Shown: positions 41,585 to 50,158 of the stretch, piece by piece
How positions within the stretch are numbered: position 1 is the stretch's first letter
Layout: each line of letters starts with the position of its first letter
NCBI GenBank assembly: GCA_022826725.1
Contig: JAJDUF010000019.1
Location: 1-64,000 of the forward strand
DNA: 64,000 nucleotides
From: Chloroflexota bacterium
GTDB lineage: Bacteria > Chloroflexota > UBA11872 > UBA12225 > JAJDUF01
Reading direction: 5' to 3'
Notes under the pieces: model-generated
What the model saw: only the letters and a program-made list of their open reading frames with translations
Told to the model about the DNA's origin: nothing
Database searches by the model: none
Made by a program: the position numbers and the translations under genes

Positions 41585-41982
41585 CCCGGCACTCTTTCGT
41601 CTGCCGCCGGGTGCAGCTTCGGAGCACAAAGAGCAAGTTCCTCGAATACTATCTCACCGTCCAACCCAACACAGCAGGATCGGGTCGGACTGCACAGATT
41701 CCGTTTGGCTCACACGGGCAGCTTACCGCCGTTGCACGACTGCGCGTAACCAGGCGCGGTCGTTACCTGGTAGAGGTGATCGAGTATTCTCTCGCCTGGT
41801 TCGACAGCCGAGACGAACGGCCACTGCTGCGCTACGAGCGCCATGCCGAACCCCACCCTTATCCCTGGCATCATCTCCATGTCCGTCAGGTACTCGACGT
41901 TCGAGCCAGGGATGCCCGCCTGCCCACCGGTGAGTGCGACATACAAGATATCCTTGACAAGCTGCTGGCCGAACTAGCTTGA
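41518..41982 (+). CDS. Hypothetical protein, weak resemblance to TumE-type (DUF6516) toxins
   Basis: 154 residues from ATG at 41518. A beta-rich core (YYLTVQPNTAG, TAVARLRVTRRGRYLVEVIEYSLAW) ends with LLRYERHAEPHPYPWHHLHVRQV. Such a tyrosine and histidine-rich finish is reminiscent of TumE-family toxins, which normally sit beside a small antitoxin gene, and a small gene does precede it here. The match is by eye and weak. It overlaps the previous frame by 67 bases, and the oxidoreductase gene follows closely. Confidence 0.5.
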   Translation: MSQPTVDQWPGSLNAILRAKGVTRHSFVCRRVQLRSTKSKFLEYYLTVQPNTAGSGRTAQIPFGSHGQLTAVARLRVTRRGRYLVEVIEYSLAWFDSRDERPLLRYERHAEPHPYPWHHLHVRQVLDVRARDARLPTGECDIQDILDKLLAELA

Positions 41983-42021
41983 CAGCCACAAATGGGCAGC
42001 CACGAGCCACCGAGAACGACT

Positions 42022-43368
42022 ATGAGCGGCGATCAGCGCGAGGACGCCTCCGCCGGCTGGGGGGTGTTGGGCGCCGGTGCGCTGGGTCTCACCGTCGCGC
42101 TGCGGCTGGCCCAGCGTGGGGAGCCGGTGACCGTGCTGGAGCGGGAGCCGGCAGCGGGGGGCTTGGCTGCCGGCTTTCCATTCCCCGGCATGCCGAACAC
42201 CTATCTCGAGAAGTTCTACCACCATCTCTTCCGCTCGGACCGCGACGCCATTGCGCTGATAGACGAGCTAGGGCTGGGCGCGCGGCTGGTGTGGCCGCGT
42301 CCGACGACCGCGTGTCTCGTCCACGGACGTGCCTGGCCGCTCGACTCGGCCCGGCGGGTACTGGGCTTCGGGCCACTCTCGCCGCTCGACCGCCTACGGC
42401 TGGGCGCCGCCATCGCCTACTTGAAACTGGAGCGGCAGCATCAACGCCTGGAGGGACGCACGGCGGCGCCTTGGATTCGCCGCACGATGGGACGGCGCGT
42501 CTACGACCTCGTGTGGGGGCCACAACTGGTCAGCAAGTTCGGCGCCTATGCCCAGCAGATCGCGCTGTCGTGGTTCTGGGCGCGGGTGCATTTCCGCAGC
42601 CAATCGCTCGGCTACGTGCGCGGCGGCTTCCAGCACGTCTACGCCGCGCTGGTGCGGGAGATCGAGCGGCACGGTGGCCGCGTGCTGCTGGGACACGAGG
42701 TCCGCGCTATCGAAAAGCGGCCGGACGGCACATTTCGGATCGAGAGCCGGCCGACCGCGGGCACGGCGGCGCCGATTACCCATCGTTTCGGAGGCGTTGT
42801 ATCCACGCTGCCGACCCGAGTCACCCTGCGCCTCACGCCGCAGCTCCCGGCGGCGTTTGCCCGGCAGTTCGACTGGGGACAGGCGTATGGAGCGCACTGC
42901 GTCATCTTAGCGCTCGACCGCCCCTTCATGCCGCCCGTCTACTGGCTCAGTGTCAACGACCCCGGCTACCCATTTCTGGCGGCTGTCGAGCACACAAACT
43001 ACGTGGATCCGGCCGACTATGGCGGCCGGCGGCTGCTCTATCTCGGCAACTATCTGCCGATGGAGCATCCGCTGTTCGCGCAGGACGACGCCGAGACGCT
43101 GGCGCAGTTCTATCCCTACCTGAAGCAGATCAATCCCGACTTCGAGCCGCGCTGGGTGCAGGAGCAGTGGGTATGGAAAGCGCCCTTTGCCCAGCCTATC
43201 GTCACCACCGACTTCGTGCAGCACATCCCGCCGCACGAAACGCCGTTGCCGGGTCTCTACCTGGCGAACATGTTCCAGGTCTACCCGCAAGATCGGGGAC
43301 AGAACTACAGCATCCGCATGGCCAACCGGCTCGTGCTGCGTCTTCCGCGCCTCAGCGGCGGCCAATGA
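42022..43368 (+). CDS. FAD/NAD(P)-binding oxidoreductase (amine oxidase/protoporphyrinogen oxidase-like)
   Basis: 448 residues from ATG at 42022; ATG at 41992 is possible but lacks a binding site. The dinucleotide-binding GVLGAGALGLTVALRLAQRG and VLEREPAAGGLAAG are at the N-terminus, and the C-terminus has the FAD-closing PLPGLYLANMFQVYPQDRGQNYSIRMANRLV. The YLEKFYHHLFRSD segment is typical of a group of amine-oxidase-like proteins near lipid or sugar biosynthesis genes. Substrate unknown; cytosolic or membrane-peripheral. Confidence 0.8.
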   Translation: MSGDQREDASAGWGVLGAGALGLTVALRLAQRGEPVTVLEREPAAGGLAAGFPFPGMPNTYLEKFYHHLFRSDRDAIALIDELGLGARLVWPRPTTACLVHGRAWPLDSARRVLGFGPLSPLDRLRLGAAIAYLKLERQHQRLEGRTAAPWIRRTMGRRVYDLVWGPQLVSKFGAYAQQIALSWFWARVHFRSQSLGYVRGGFQHVYAALVREIERHGGRVLLGHEVRAIEKRPDGTFRIESRPTAGTAAPITHRFGGVVSTLPTRVTLRLTPQLPAAFARQFDWGQAYGAHCVILALDRPFMPPVYWLSVNDPGYPFLAAVEHTNYVDPADYGGRRLLYLGNYLPMEHPLFAQDDAETLAQFYPYLKQINPDFEPRWVQEQWVWKAPFAQPIVTTDFVQHIPPHETPLPGLYLANMFQVYPQDRGQNYSIRMANRLVLRLPRLSGGQ

Positions 43369-43507
43369 CCGCTAGCCCGTAAAGGTAGCCACCCGTCGTC
43401 GTGCCGAGCCTCTTGACAGCACCTGGGAAGGGGCGTATGGTACGGAGTGCGGCGTGTCTGCCACTTTATATGGTAGGGGCGACGGGGGATGCCGGAGGGC
43501 ACAGCAC

Positions 43508-43801
43508 ATGACAAGAATTCTGATTCGCGCATTCTGGGCAGTGGCCCTCGTGGGCGTGACCTTCGCCCTCGCCGCCTGCGCCGCGCAAACGCCGGAGCGC
43601 GAGACCGGCGCCGTGCAGATCGGCCAGCCGGTGACGACGGTCGGTGGCTTGGGCGGGGCAAAGGCCGTCATCCCAGTCCCTGACTTGACAACGCCTGCAC
43701 AAGAGACGACCACGAGTGCTGGCGTCGCCATCCAGCAGACGAGCACGGTTACAACGCCGGCCGTAGAAGATGCCTCGACCCTCATAGTCGGGCCTACCTG
43801 A
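43508..43801 (+). CDS. Small lipoprotein
   Basis: 97 residues. A basic start (MTRILIRAF), a hydrophobic stretch (about 8-21) and lipobox LAAC at about 18-21 mark a type II signal peptide. The mature part is a low-complexity Thr/Val/Ala-rich chain with no domain. GGAGGG lies 10 bases upstream of ATG at 43508. Function unknown. Confidence 0.65.
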   Translation: MTRILIRAFWAVALVGVTFALAACAAQTPERETGAVQIGQPVTTVGGLGGAKAVIPVPDLTTPAQETTTSAGVAIQQTSTVTTPAVEDASTLIVGPT

Positions 43802-44065
43802 CCGCTCGATAAGTAACTGTCCCGTGAGGGCAGTTCTGAGCACAGCCCCTCGTATCGGCGGGTTGCCCAAGCCTATTGCGTCACTCCGGCCCCATCTGCC
43901 GCTCCTCTTGGGTGTAGCCCTCATCCCGGCCCTCTTCCAGGAGGAGAGGCTCACAGGGGTAGGTATTTACATGGATGGACAGGATGGGAGTTTGTGTCGG
44001 GGCGGAGGCGGGCAGTTCCGTACCGAAAAACCTCCCGGTGTGCGGGTGCGTAGCCCCCTTATGGC

Positions 44066-44084
44066 CCCCCCGCACTGCGGGGGG
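44066..44084. repeat. CCCCCCGC-ACT-GCGGGGGG hairpin
   Basis: Same stem as at 37269-37287. A second hairpin GGGCGC...GCGCCC follows at about 44087-44106. The 43802-44203 gap also holds CCTCATCCCGGCCCTCTTCC (43919 on), related to the 3.4 kb and 5.9 kb repeats, and no gene. Confidence 0.65.
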
Positions 44085-44147
44085 ACGGGCGCAACGTGTG
44101 GCGCCCCTACGGCTTAACCGGTACCTACCCCAGTCAGAGGGGGCAGA

Positions 44148-44165
44148 TTCCCGCTGGCGCGGGAA
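44148..44165. repeat. TTCCCGC-TGGC-GCGGGAA palindrome
   Basis: A 7-bp perfect stem with a TGGC loop, followed by GTGACGG. It matches the ATTCCCGC/GCGGGAATGACG family at 20953 and 57596. It lies 38 bases before the start of the AMP-ligase gene. Confidence 0.6.
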
Positions 44166-44203
44166 GTGACGGATAGGCGCTATTCTCATATACTCGCGGC
44201 ACG

Positions 44204-46297
44204 ATGGCTGCACCGCACCCCGCGCATGTCTCTCCGGCGTGGCTGACGGCATTGCGTGCTACCGACGAGTGGCGGCAGGCGCATACGGCGCGCGACGAGC
44301 GCGGCCGCGTGGTCATGCCCGTCTTCCCTTGGGCAGAAACCGCGAGCGACGCGACCGGGGTGCCCGCGCGGTCGTTCCTGGGCTTTGTGCAGTGGCTGGG
44401 TGAGCGGTACGGGCCGCGCGTCGCACTCGCCGACTACAGCCGGGTCAAGTTTGCCGGCTATGGCGCCGCTCCCGATACGCCGCCGACCCTCACCACGTAT
44501 AGCGAGCTGGCGGCGCTGATCCAACGGCGCGCCGCGTGGCTGCGGACTCAGGGATTGGGACCGTGGCAGCGGCTCGCGCTCTGCCTGCCCAACAGCCGCG
44601 AGGTGCTGGCGCTCCAGTACGCGGCGTGGTCTATCGGCGGGCTGGTCACACCCATCAACATGGCGCAACGGGACCGGGCACGCGCGCTGCTGCAAAGCAC
44701 GCATTACCACCGCATATTCGTTGATCGTGAGCCGGTGGCGTTTGCTGCCGAGCTCGGCGTAGACGCGGGACGCGTTGTAGACGTACACACGGAGCAGTTT
44801 CGGGCAGCCGTCACGGCACAACCCGCTACCGTGACGCTGGAGCGGCCCCCGGTATTCGACGACCCGGTGCTGATCTTGTCCACCTCCGGCACCACGGGTC
44901 GTCCCAAGGGGGCGATGCTCTCCGCAGCGGGCCTGCTGACCGGATCATTGGCGCTGCAAGAGGGCTTTGCGCTCGCAGCCGCCGACCGCTTTCTGCTGGT
45001 CAACCCGCTCTATCACATCAACTCGATTGCCTTCTCGCTCGCGCTCCTCGGCGTCGGCGCCCGCATCGTCGTACCGCCGTTCGGCTTCCATTGGGACGTG
45101 GCGGTGCGGGACCGGATCACGACCAGCTCGATGGTGCAGCGCCACCTGACACCGGTGCTCGATCCGGTCAGTCCCGGCGATCAGCGCAACGCGGCTTTGT
45201 TTGAGCGGTTGCGTGAGGGGGGTGCGCTCAAGTGGATTGCCGTCGGCAGCGGGCCGCTGGCGTCGGAAGTGCAGGAGCGGCTGCTCGACCGCGGAGTGCT
45301 CATCCTGTTTCGCTGGGGCATGTCGGAGAACTACCTGGGCAGCACGAACATGCGCCCCGGCTACCCGCTCGACTACTACCGGGAGCGCCTCAGCTCCACC
45401 GGCCCGACGAACCGCTATCTTGAGCTGCGCGTGCTAGATGAGGCGGGGCGGCCCCGGCGTAGCGGGCGCGGCCGGCTGGTGCAGCGGGGGAACATCCTCG
45501 TGGCCTACGACCGGCCGGAAGACAACGCGGGGGCCTTTGCCGGCGGCTACCATGACACGGGCGACATCGCCGAGATCACCGCCGAAGGTCACGTCTATAT
45601 CGTCGGCCGGTCGAAGGAAACCATCATCCGGTCGGGCGAGAACATCTATCCGCAAGAGGTGGACAACTACCTGATGAAGCACCCGGCGGTCATCTTTGCC
45701 CAGACGGTGGGATTTCCCGACCCGGAGCATTCCGAGGAGGTCGGCGCGTTCGCCGTCGTCAGTCCGGAGGCCGCGCTGCCGGAGCGGGCGCTGCAGGACT
45801 ACGTGGCTGCGTTGGGTCCGCAGCAGCGACCCAAGCAACTGGTGCTACTCTCGCCGCGGGGCGAGCAGGGCTTCTTCCGCTACACCGGCCCCGGCAAGGC
45901 CCAGCGCCGCTACCACCAGCGGTTGTTCTGGCTGATGTATTGCCTCGACCGGGCCGTGCCACTCCTGGTGGCCGACGGTCTGCTGCCGGAGGGAACGCGC
46001 GGTTACGCCGTGCCGAATGGCGCGGAGGTCGGGCTCCTGCTGCTTGTGCCCGGCGACGGGACGGTGGTGTCCGGCGAGCTGCGAGCGCGACTCGCGCCGT
46101 ATCTGGCTCGTGCCAGCCGGCTCCCCGATGGCGAGCATCGCCGCTGGCTGGCCGTACACGACTGCACGGTGAGCAGCCTGCTCCCCTCGCAGATTTGCAC
46201 GGTGCCGCTCGCCGACACCGCAGCGCACGCGAGCGCCACGCTCAACCGCGCGCAGCTCTATGAGCGCTTCTGGCCCGAACTCGACAGGCAGCCTTGA
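44204..46297 (+). CDS. AMP-forming acyl-CoA synthetase-like ligase with C-terminal extension
   Basis: 697 residues. ANL-superfamily adenylation enzyme. Motif A3 is LSTSGTTGRPKGAML (about 225-239), the A5-like segment is FRWGMSENYLGS, A7 is YHDTGDIAEI and A8 is IVGRSKETIIRSGENIYPQEVD. The A10 lysine is probably in YTGPGKAQRRY. About 130 residues then follow the normal end of the family and are unassigned. No strong ribosome binding site precedes ATG at 44204. Two aldo/keto reductases, an SRPBCC protein and an enolase-superfamily enzyme lie downstream, which suggests catabolism of an organic acid, but the acid is not identified. Confidence 0.82.
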   Translation: MAAPHPAHVSPAWLTALRATDEWRQAHTARDERGRVVMPVFPWAETASDATGVPARSFLGFVQWLGERYGPRVALADYSRVKFAGYGAAPDTPPTLTTYSELAALIQRRAAWLRTQGLGPWQRLALCLPNSREVLALQYAAWSIGGLVTPINMAQRDRARALLQSTHYHRIFVDREPVAFAAELGVDAGRVVDVHTEQFRAAVTAQPATVTLERPPVFDDPVLILSTSGTTGRPKGAMLSAAGLLTGSLALQEGFALAAADRFLLVNPLYHINSIAFSLALLGVGARIVVPPFGFHWDVAVRDRITTSSMVQRHLTPVLDPVSPGDQRNAALFERLREGGALKWIAVGSGPLASEVQERLLDRGVLILFRWGMSENYLGSTNMRPGYPLDYYRERLSSTGPTNRYLELRVLDEAGRPRRSGRGRLVQRGNILVAYDRPEDNAGAFAGGYHDTGDIAEITAEGHVYIVGRSKETIIRSGENIYPQEVDNYLMKHPAVIFAQTVGFPDPEHSEEVGAFAVVSPEAALPERALQDYVAALGPQQRPKQLVLLSPRGEQGFFRYTGPGKAQRRYHQRLFWLMYCLDRAVPLLVADGLLPEGTRGYAVPNGAEVGLLLLVPGDGTVVSGELRARLAPYLARASRLPDGEHRRWLAVHDCTVSSLLPSQICTVPLADTAAHASATLNRAQLYERFWPELDRQP

Positions 46298-46408
46298 TCT
46301 GCTAGAGGCAACAAGGAAGGGCTGACTCCCATTGCGATGAGTGGACAAGTAAGCTAGTGCTGGCCGAGGGGACAGACTATGCTGGGGAAAGGGAAGGGGA
46401 ACGGACCG

Positions 46409-47362
46409 ATGGAATATCGCAATCTGGGCTGCGCGGGGGTGAAGGTCTCGCCCTTGTGGCTGGGGACGGCGCAGTTCGGTGGGCGGGTCGAAGCCAAGGC
46501 GGCGATAGACCTGGTTCACGCCGCGCTCGACGCCGGGATCAACGTGCTCGACACCGCCAACATCTATACCCAGGGACGGTCGGAGGAGCTGGTCGGACAG
46601 GCAATCAGGGGCCGGCGCGGCCGGATCGTGCTGGCGTCGAAGGTCTACAACAAGGTGGGCGAGGGGCCGAACGACCGGGGGAGCAGCCGCTATCACATCA
46701 TGGCGCAGATCGAGGCCAGTCTGCGCCGGCTGCAAACCGACCACCTCGATCTCTACCAGTTGCATCGGCCCGACCCCACTACGCCGGTCGAGGAGACGTT
46801 GCGGGCGTTGGACGACCTCCGCCGGCAGGGCAAGGTGCGCTATTTCGGCACCTCGATGTTCCCGGCGTGGCAGCTCTGCGCGGCGCTCTGGACCAGCGAC
46901 CGGCTGGGGCTGGCGCCCATCGTGTCGGAGCAACCACGCTACAACCTGCTGTACCGGGGTGTCGAGGCGGAGGTACTGCCGTTTTGCCGCGAGTATGGAA
47001 TCGCCGTGGTGCCGTTCAGCCCGTTGCAACGGGGCTGGCTGACCGGGAAGTACCGGCGTGGCCAGCCGGCGCCGGCCGGGTCGCGCTTCGCGGCCGCGGG
47101 ATACGATCCCGACAACCCGGAGCACGGGGCGACGTTCGACGCGCTCGAAGGCCTGGAGGAGATCGCCGCGGCCAAGCGCGCTACGCTCAGTCAACTGGCG
47201 CTGGCGTGGCTCATCGCACAGCCGAGCGTGACAGCGCCCATTCTCGGTCCGCGCAACCTCGACCAGCTACACGATAACCTCGGGGCGCTGGAGGTGACGA
47301 TCACCGCCGAGGACTGCGCCACGATTGATACGATTGTAGCGCCGGCAGTGAACTTGGCGTAG
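46409..47362 (+). CDS. Aldo/keto reductase, tandem copy 1
   Basis: 317 residues from the ATG at 46409, preceded by AAGGGGAAC; the ATG at 46379 would add ten low-complexity residues. Catalytic residues fall in LDTANIYTQG (D and Y), ASKVYN (K) and LYQLHRPDP (H). The overall pattern (EYRNLG..GVKVSPLWLGTAQFG) is the YhdN/IolS-like AKR group. It is followed after 64 bases by a close paralogue. Cytosolic; substrate unknown. Confidence 0.88.
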   Translation: MEYRNLGCAGVKVSPLWLGTAQFGGRVEAKAAIDLVHAALDAGINVLDTANIYTQGRSEELVGQAIRGRRGRIVLASKVYNKVGEGPNDRGSSRYHIMAQIEASLRRLQTDHLDLYQLHRPDPTTPVEETLRALDDLRRQGKVRYFGTSMFPAWQLCAALWTSDRLGLAPIVSEQPRYNLLYRGVEAEVLPFCREYGIAVVPFSPLQRGWLTGKYRRGQPAPAGSRFAAAGYDPDNPEHGATFDALEGLEEIAAAKRATLSQLALAWLIAQPSVTAPILGPRNLDQLHDNLGALEVTITAEDCATIDTIVAPAVNLA

Positions 47363-47426
47363 CGGCACGGCGCCGGGGGCCGGCAAGGCTCCCGTGAAGC
47401 TGGCAGTAACGTGAGGAGGAAACACC

Positions 47427-48380
47427 ATGCAATATCGCAATCTGGGCCGCGCCGGGGTCAAGGTAGCGCCGATCATCCTAGGGACAGCCTACTTCGGAAC
47501 GCGGGTCGAAGTGGCAACGACACACCACCTGATTGACACCGCACTCGACGCCGGGCTCAACGTCATAGACACGGCCAACTCGTATACCGATGGGCAGTCC
47601 GAGACGATCATCGGCGCAGCCCTTAAGGGGCGGCGGGACCGCGTAGTGCTGGCCTCCAAGGTCCATTTTCCCCGCGGCGACGGCCCCAACGACCGCGGCA
47701 ACAGCCGCTACCACATCATGGCGCAGGTCGAGGGCAGTCTGCGGCGACTCCAGACCGACCGCATTGACCTCTATCAACTGCACCGGCCCGACCCGACCGT
47801 CCCCATCGAGGAGGCGCTCCGGGCACTGGACGACCTGCGCCAGCAAGGGAAGGTCGTGTACTACGGCACTTCGATGTTTCCGGCCTGGCAGCTCTGCGCG
47901 GCGCTGTGGACCAGCGACCGACTGGGGCTGGTCCCTATCGTGTCGGAGCAGCCGTCGTATAGCCTGCTGCGGCGGGAGGTGGAGACGGAGGTACTGCCCG
48001 TCTGCCGCGAGTACGGCATCGCGACGATCTTGTACAGCCCGCTGGCCAGCGGCTGGCTCACCGGCAAGTACCGGCGCAACGAACCGGCGCCGACGGACTC
48101 GCGCCTGAGTGCGAGCGGCGTGGACCTCGGGGCGGCCGAGCACGCCCGCACCTTCGATGCCGTCGAAGCCCTGCAAGCCATCGCCTACGCCAAGGGCACT
48201 ACCCTGAGCCAGCTCGCGCTGGCCTGGCTGCACGCCCAACCGGGGGTCACGGCAACGATCATCGGGCCGCGCACGCCGGAGCAGCTCCAGGACAACCTCG
48301 GGGCGCTCGACGTGACCATCACCGACGAGGACCGCGCGGCCATTGATGCCATCGTCCCTCCGGAGACGACGTTGGTGTAG
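47427..48380 (+). CDS. Aldo/keto reductase, tandem copy 2
   Basis: 317 residues, exactly the length of the previous gene. AGGAGGAAA lies 7 bases before the ATG. D and Y occur in IDTANSYTDG, K in ASKVHF and H in LYQLHRPDP. The middle (SRYHIMAQ, LRALDDLR, GTSMFPAWQLCAALWTSDRLGL) is almost identical to copy 1, so this is a recent to moderately old duplication. Differences cluster at the N-terminus and in the loop near residue 85, where substrate specificity would be set. Confidence 0.88.
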   Translation: MQYRNLGRAGVKVAPIILGTAYFGTRVEVATTHHLIDTALDAGLNVIDTANSYTDGQSETIIGAALKGRRDRVVLASKVHFPRGDGPNDRGNSRYHIMAQVEGSLRRLQTDRIDLYQLHRPDPTVPIEEALRALDDLRQQGKVVYYGTSMFPAWQLCAALWTSDRLGLVPIVSEQPSYSLLRREVETEVLPVCREYGIATILYSPLASGWLTGKYRRNEPAPTDSRLSASGVDLGAAEHARTFDAVEALQAIAYAKGTTLSQLALAWLHAQPGVTATIIGPRTPEQLQDNLGALDVTITDEDRAAIDAIVPPETTLV

Positions 48381-48412
48381 TCGCTTTCGGCCGGCGGCCC
48401 GGCGGATACGAC

Positions 48413-48871
48413 ATGGACGTGGCCAACACGGTGCTGATGCGGGGCGATCCCCAGTTGGCGTTCACGCTGGCCGCTGCCGTCGATGATTGGCCCCGCTTGC
48501 TGCCTCACTATCGCTCCGTCCGCATTCTGGAAGAGCAAGGCCAGCGCCGGCACGTGCGGATGGCGGCCTGGCGTACCGGCATCCCGGTCGCCTGGACGGC
48601 CTGGCAGGAGGTGTTGCCGGCGGAGGACCGCATCACCTATCTCCACACCGGCGGACGGCTGATCGGGATGGAAGTAGTGTGGTCGTTTCGGCCGGTACCC
48701 GACGGGGTGGAAGTGCAGATTACGCACCACTATACGCCGGAGTACCGCTGGCTGCCGCAGTCGTGGCAGCCGTGGTTGGCAGAGCATGTGGCGGGACGGT
48801 TCTTCGTGCAGCACATCGCCGGGCAAACCCTGCACGTGCTGCGCGAGCACGTCGAGGCCGCCCGCCGCTAA
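48413..48871 (+). CDS. SRPBCC (START-like/polyketide cyclase-type) protein
   Basis: 152 residues. The N-terminus has the coenzyme/lipid-binding helix-grip pattern, FTLAAAVDDWPRLLPHYRSVRIL, followed by strands ending in VVWSFRPVPDGVEVQITHHY and a long C-terminal helix. These domains bind hydrophobic ligands. It lies 32 bases after the second aldo/keto reductase on the same strand. Function otherwise unknown. Confidence 0.7.
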   Translation: MDVANTVLMRGDPQLAFTLAAAVDDWPRLLPHYRSVRILEEQGQRRHVRMAAWRTGIPVAWTAWQEVLPAEDRITYLHTGGRLIGMEVVWSFRPVPDGVEVQITHHYTPEYRWLPQSWQPWLAEHVAGRFFVQHIAGQTLHVLREHVEAARR

Positions 48872-48901
48872 CGCGCCGCTGGCTCCGTTCCCGGCGGGAT
48901 T

Positions 48902-49978
48902 CTAGCGCTGGTGGTGGCTGATGAAGTCTTCTTCAAGCGTCAGGCCGAGTCCGGGGCGGTCGCTGAGGGTAATCCAGCCGTCGCGCACGTCCAACGGCTG
49001 CTCATAGAGCCGCGACCAGATTTGATACGGCTCGCAGGCGGGGCAGGTGGAGACGGTCAATCCGTTGGGGACCGCGGCTACCAAGTGGGCGTTCAGCTCC
49101 GGGAAGCTGGCGCCATGCGGGGCCACCTTGACGTGGAAGGCTTCTGCGACGGCAGCGTATTTGCGCCAAGCCGTGTACCCTCCACCGCCGAGAATGTCGA
49201 GCTGCAGCACGCGCACGGAGCCACGCGCTACCAGGTCGCGGGCAGCATAGAGAGTGCGTTCGCCTTCGCCACCGGCAACCAAGAGGTGTGGGGCGGCACG
49301 GGCCACGACGGCCAGCCCTTCAACCTGGTCATCCCACTGGACCGGCTCCTCGAGCCAGTAGACGTTGTATTTCTGGCACTCCTGGGCCACGGTGGCGGCG
49401 GTCCACGGGCCCCAAGCGCGATGCGCGTCTACCATGAGCTGGGTATCGTCGCCAACGGCGGCCCGCACGGCGGCGATCTCGGAGAGCACCTCCACCGGGT
49501 CGTTGTTGAGCGTGTGGAACTTGACTTGGGTGAACCCCTGGTCCCGGTAGTCGGCGAGGCGTTGGACCAGGTCGGCCGTTTCGCGCTCGAAGATTGTGCC
49601 GTCGGCGTAGGCGGGCACGCGGCGGCGGGAGCCGCCGAGCAGCCGCCAGACCGGCTGACCCAACGCCTTACCTTTGAGGTCCCACAGTGCGATATCGAGG
49701 GCGCCGATGGCGCCGACGAGGCGAGAATCGGGGTGGCCGCGGCTCTGGGTTGTGGCGTACATGGCGTGCCAGAGGCGCTCCACGTCGAGCGGACTCTGGT
49801 TCAGCAGGATGGACGTTAAGGCTTCGATGACGGGGATGTTGGCCGGGCCGGTACGCGAGAGGCCCGTTAGCCCCTCATCGGTGCGTACCAGGACTACGCT
49901 GTGATCGCGCTGAAAGGTATGTCCCCCGGCTTCACCGCTGATGTCGAGAGTACATGTCTCCACGCCTGTAATCTTCAT
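48902..49978 (-). CDS. Enolase-superfamily (mandelate racemase/acid-sugar dehydratase-type) enzyme
   Basis: 358 residues from ATG at 49978 with CAGGAGC upstream. Metal ligands are in VDAHRAW (D), WLEEPV (E) and AGGEGE (E). The usual KxK after strand two is VKFH, so the second lysine is histidine, and the first metal Asp is part of D-A-H, as in galactonate and mannonate dehydratases where this histidine is the base. A D...H dyad may be LDILGGGG and VAPHG. These features suggest dehydration of a C5-C6 sugar acid, not racemisation. It is convergent with the AKR/SRPBCC set and divergent from ftsZ. Confidence 0.83.
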   Translation of the reverse strand: MKITGVETCTLDISGEAGGHTFQRDHSVVLVRTDEGLTGLSRTGPANIPVIEALTSILLNQSPLDVERLWHAMYATTQSRGHPDSRLVGAIGALDIALWDLKGKALGQPVWRLLGGSRRRVPAYADGTIFERETADLVQRLADYRDQGFTQVKFHTLNNDPVEVLSEIAAVRAAVGDDTQLMVDAHRAWGPWTAATVAQECQKYNVYWLEEPVQWDDQVEGLAVVARAAPHLLVAGGEGERTLYAARDLVARGSVRVLQLDILGGGGYTAWRKYAAVAEAFHVKVAPHGASFPELNAHLVAAVPNGLTVSTCPACEPYQIWSRLYEQPLDVRDGWITLSDRPGLGLTLEEDFISHHQR

Positions 49979-50158
49979 CCGCTTGCTCCTGCACGTGCTC
50001 ATGCTACCGAGCGGCGAGGCGTCCGTTTCGCTTTACCGTTCCTGATACGCGGAGGCGGGACACGGCCGCCGCGCGCTGTCCGGTCCGGTAGGAGAGATGG
50101 TACAGTTGGGTACGTTGAGTTGGCTGTGTCCAGGCTCAACTGCGAGAGGGAGCACACT

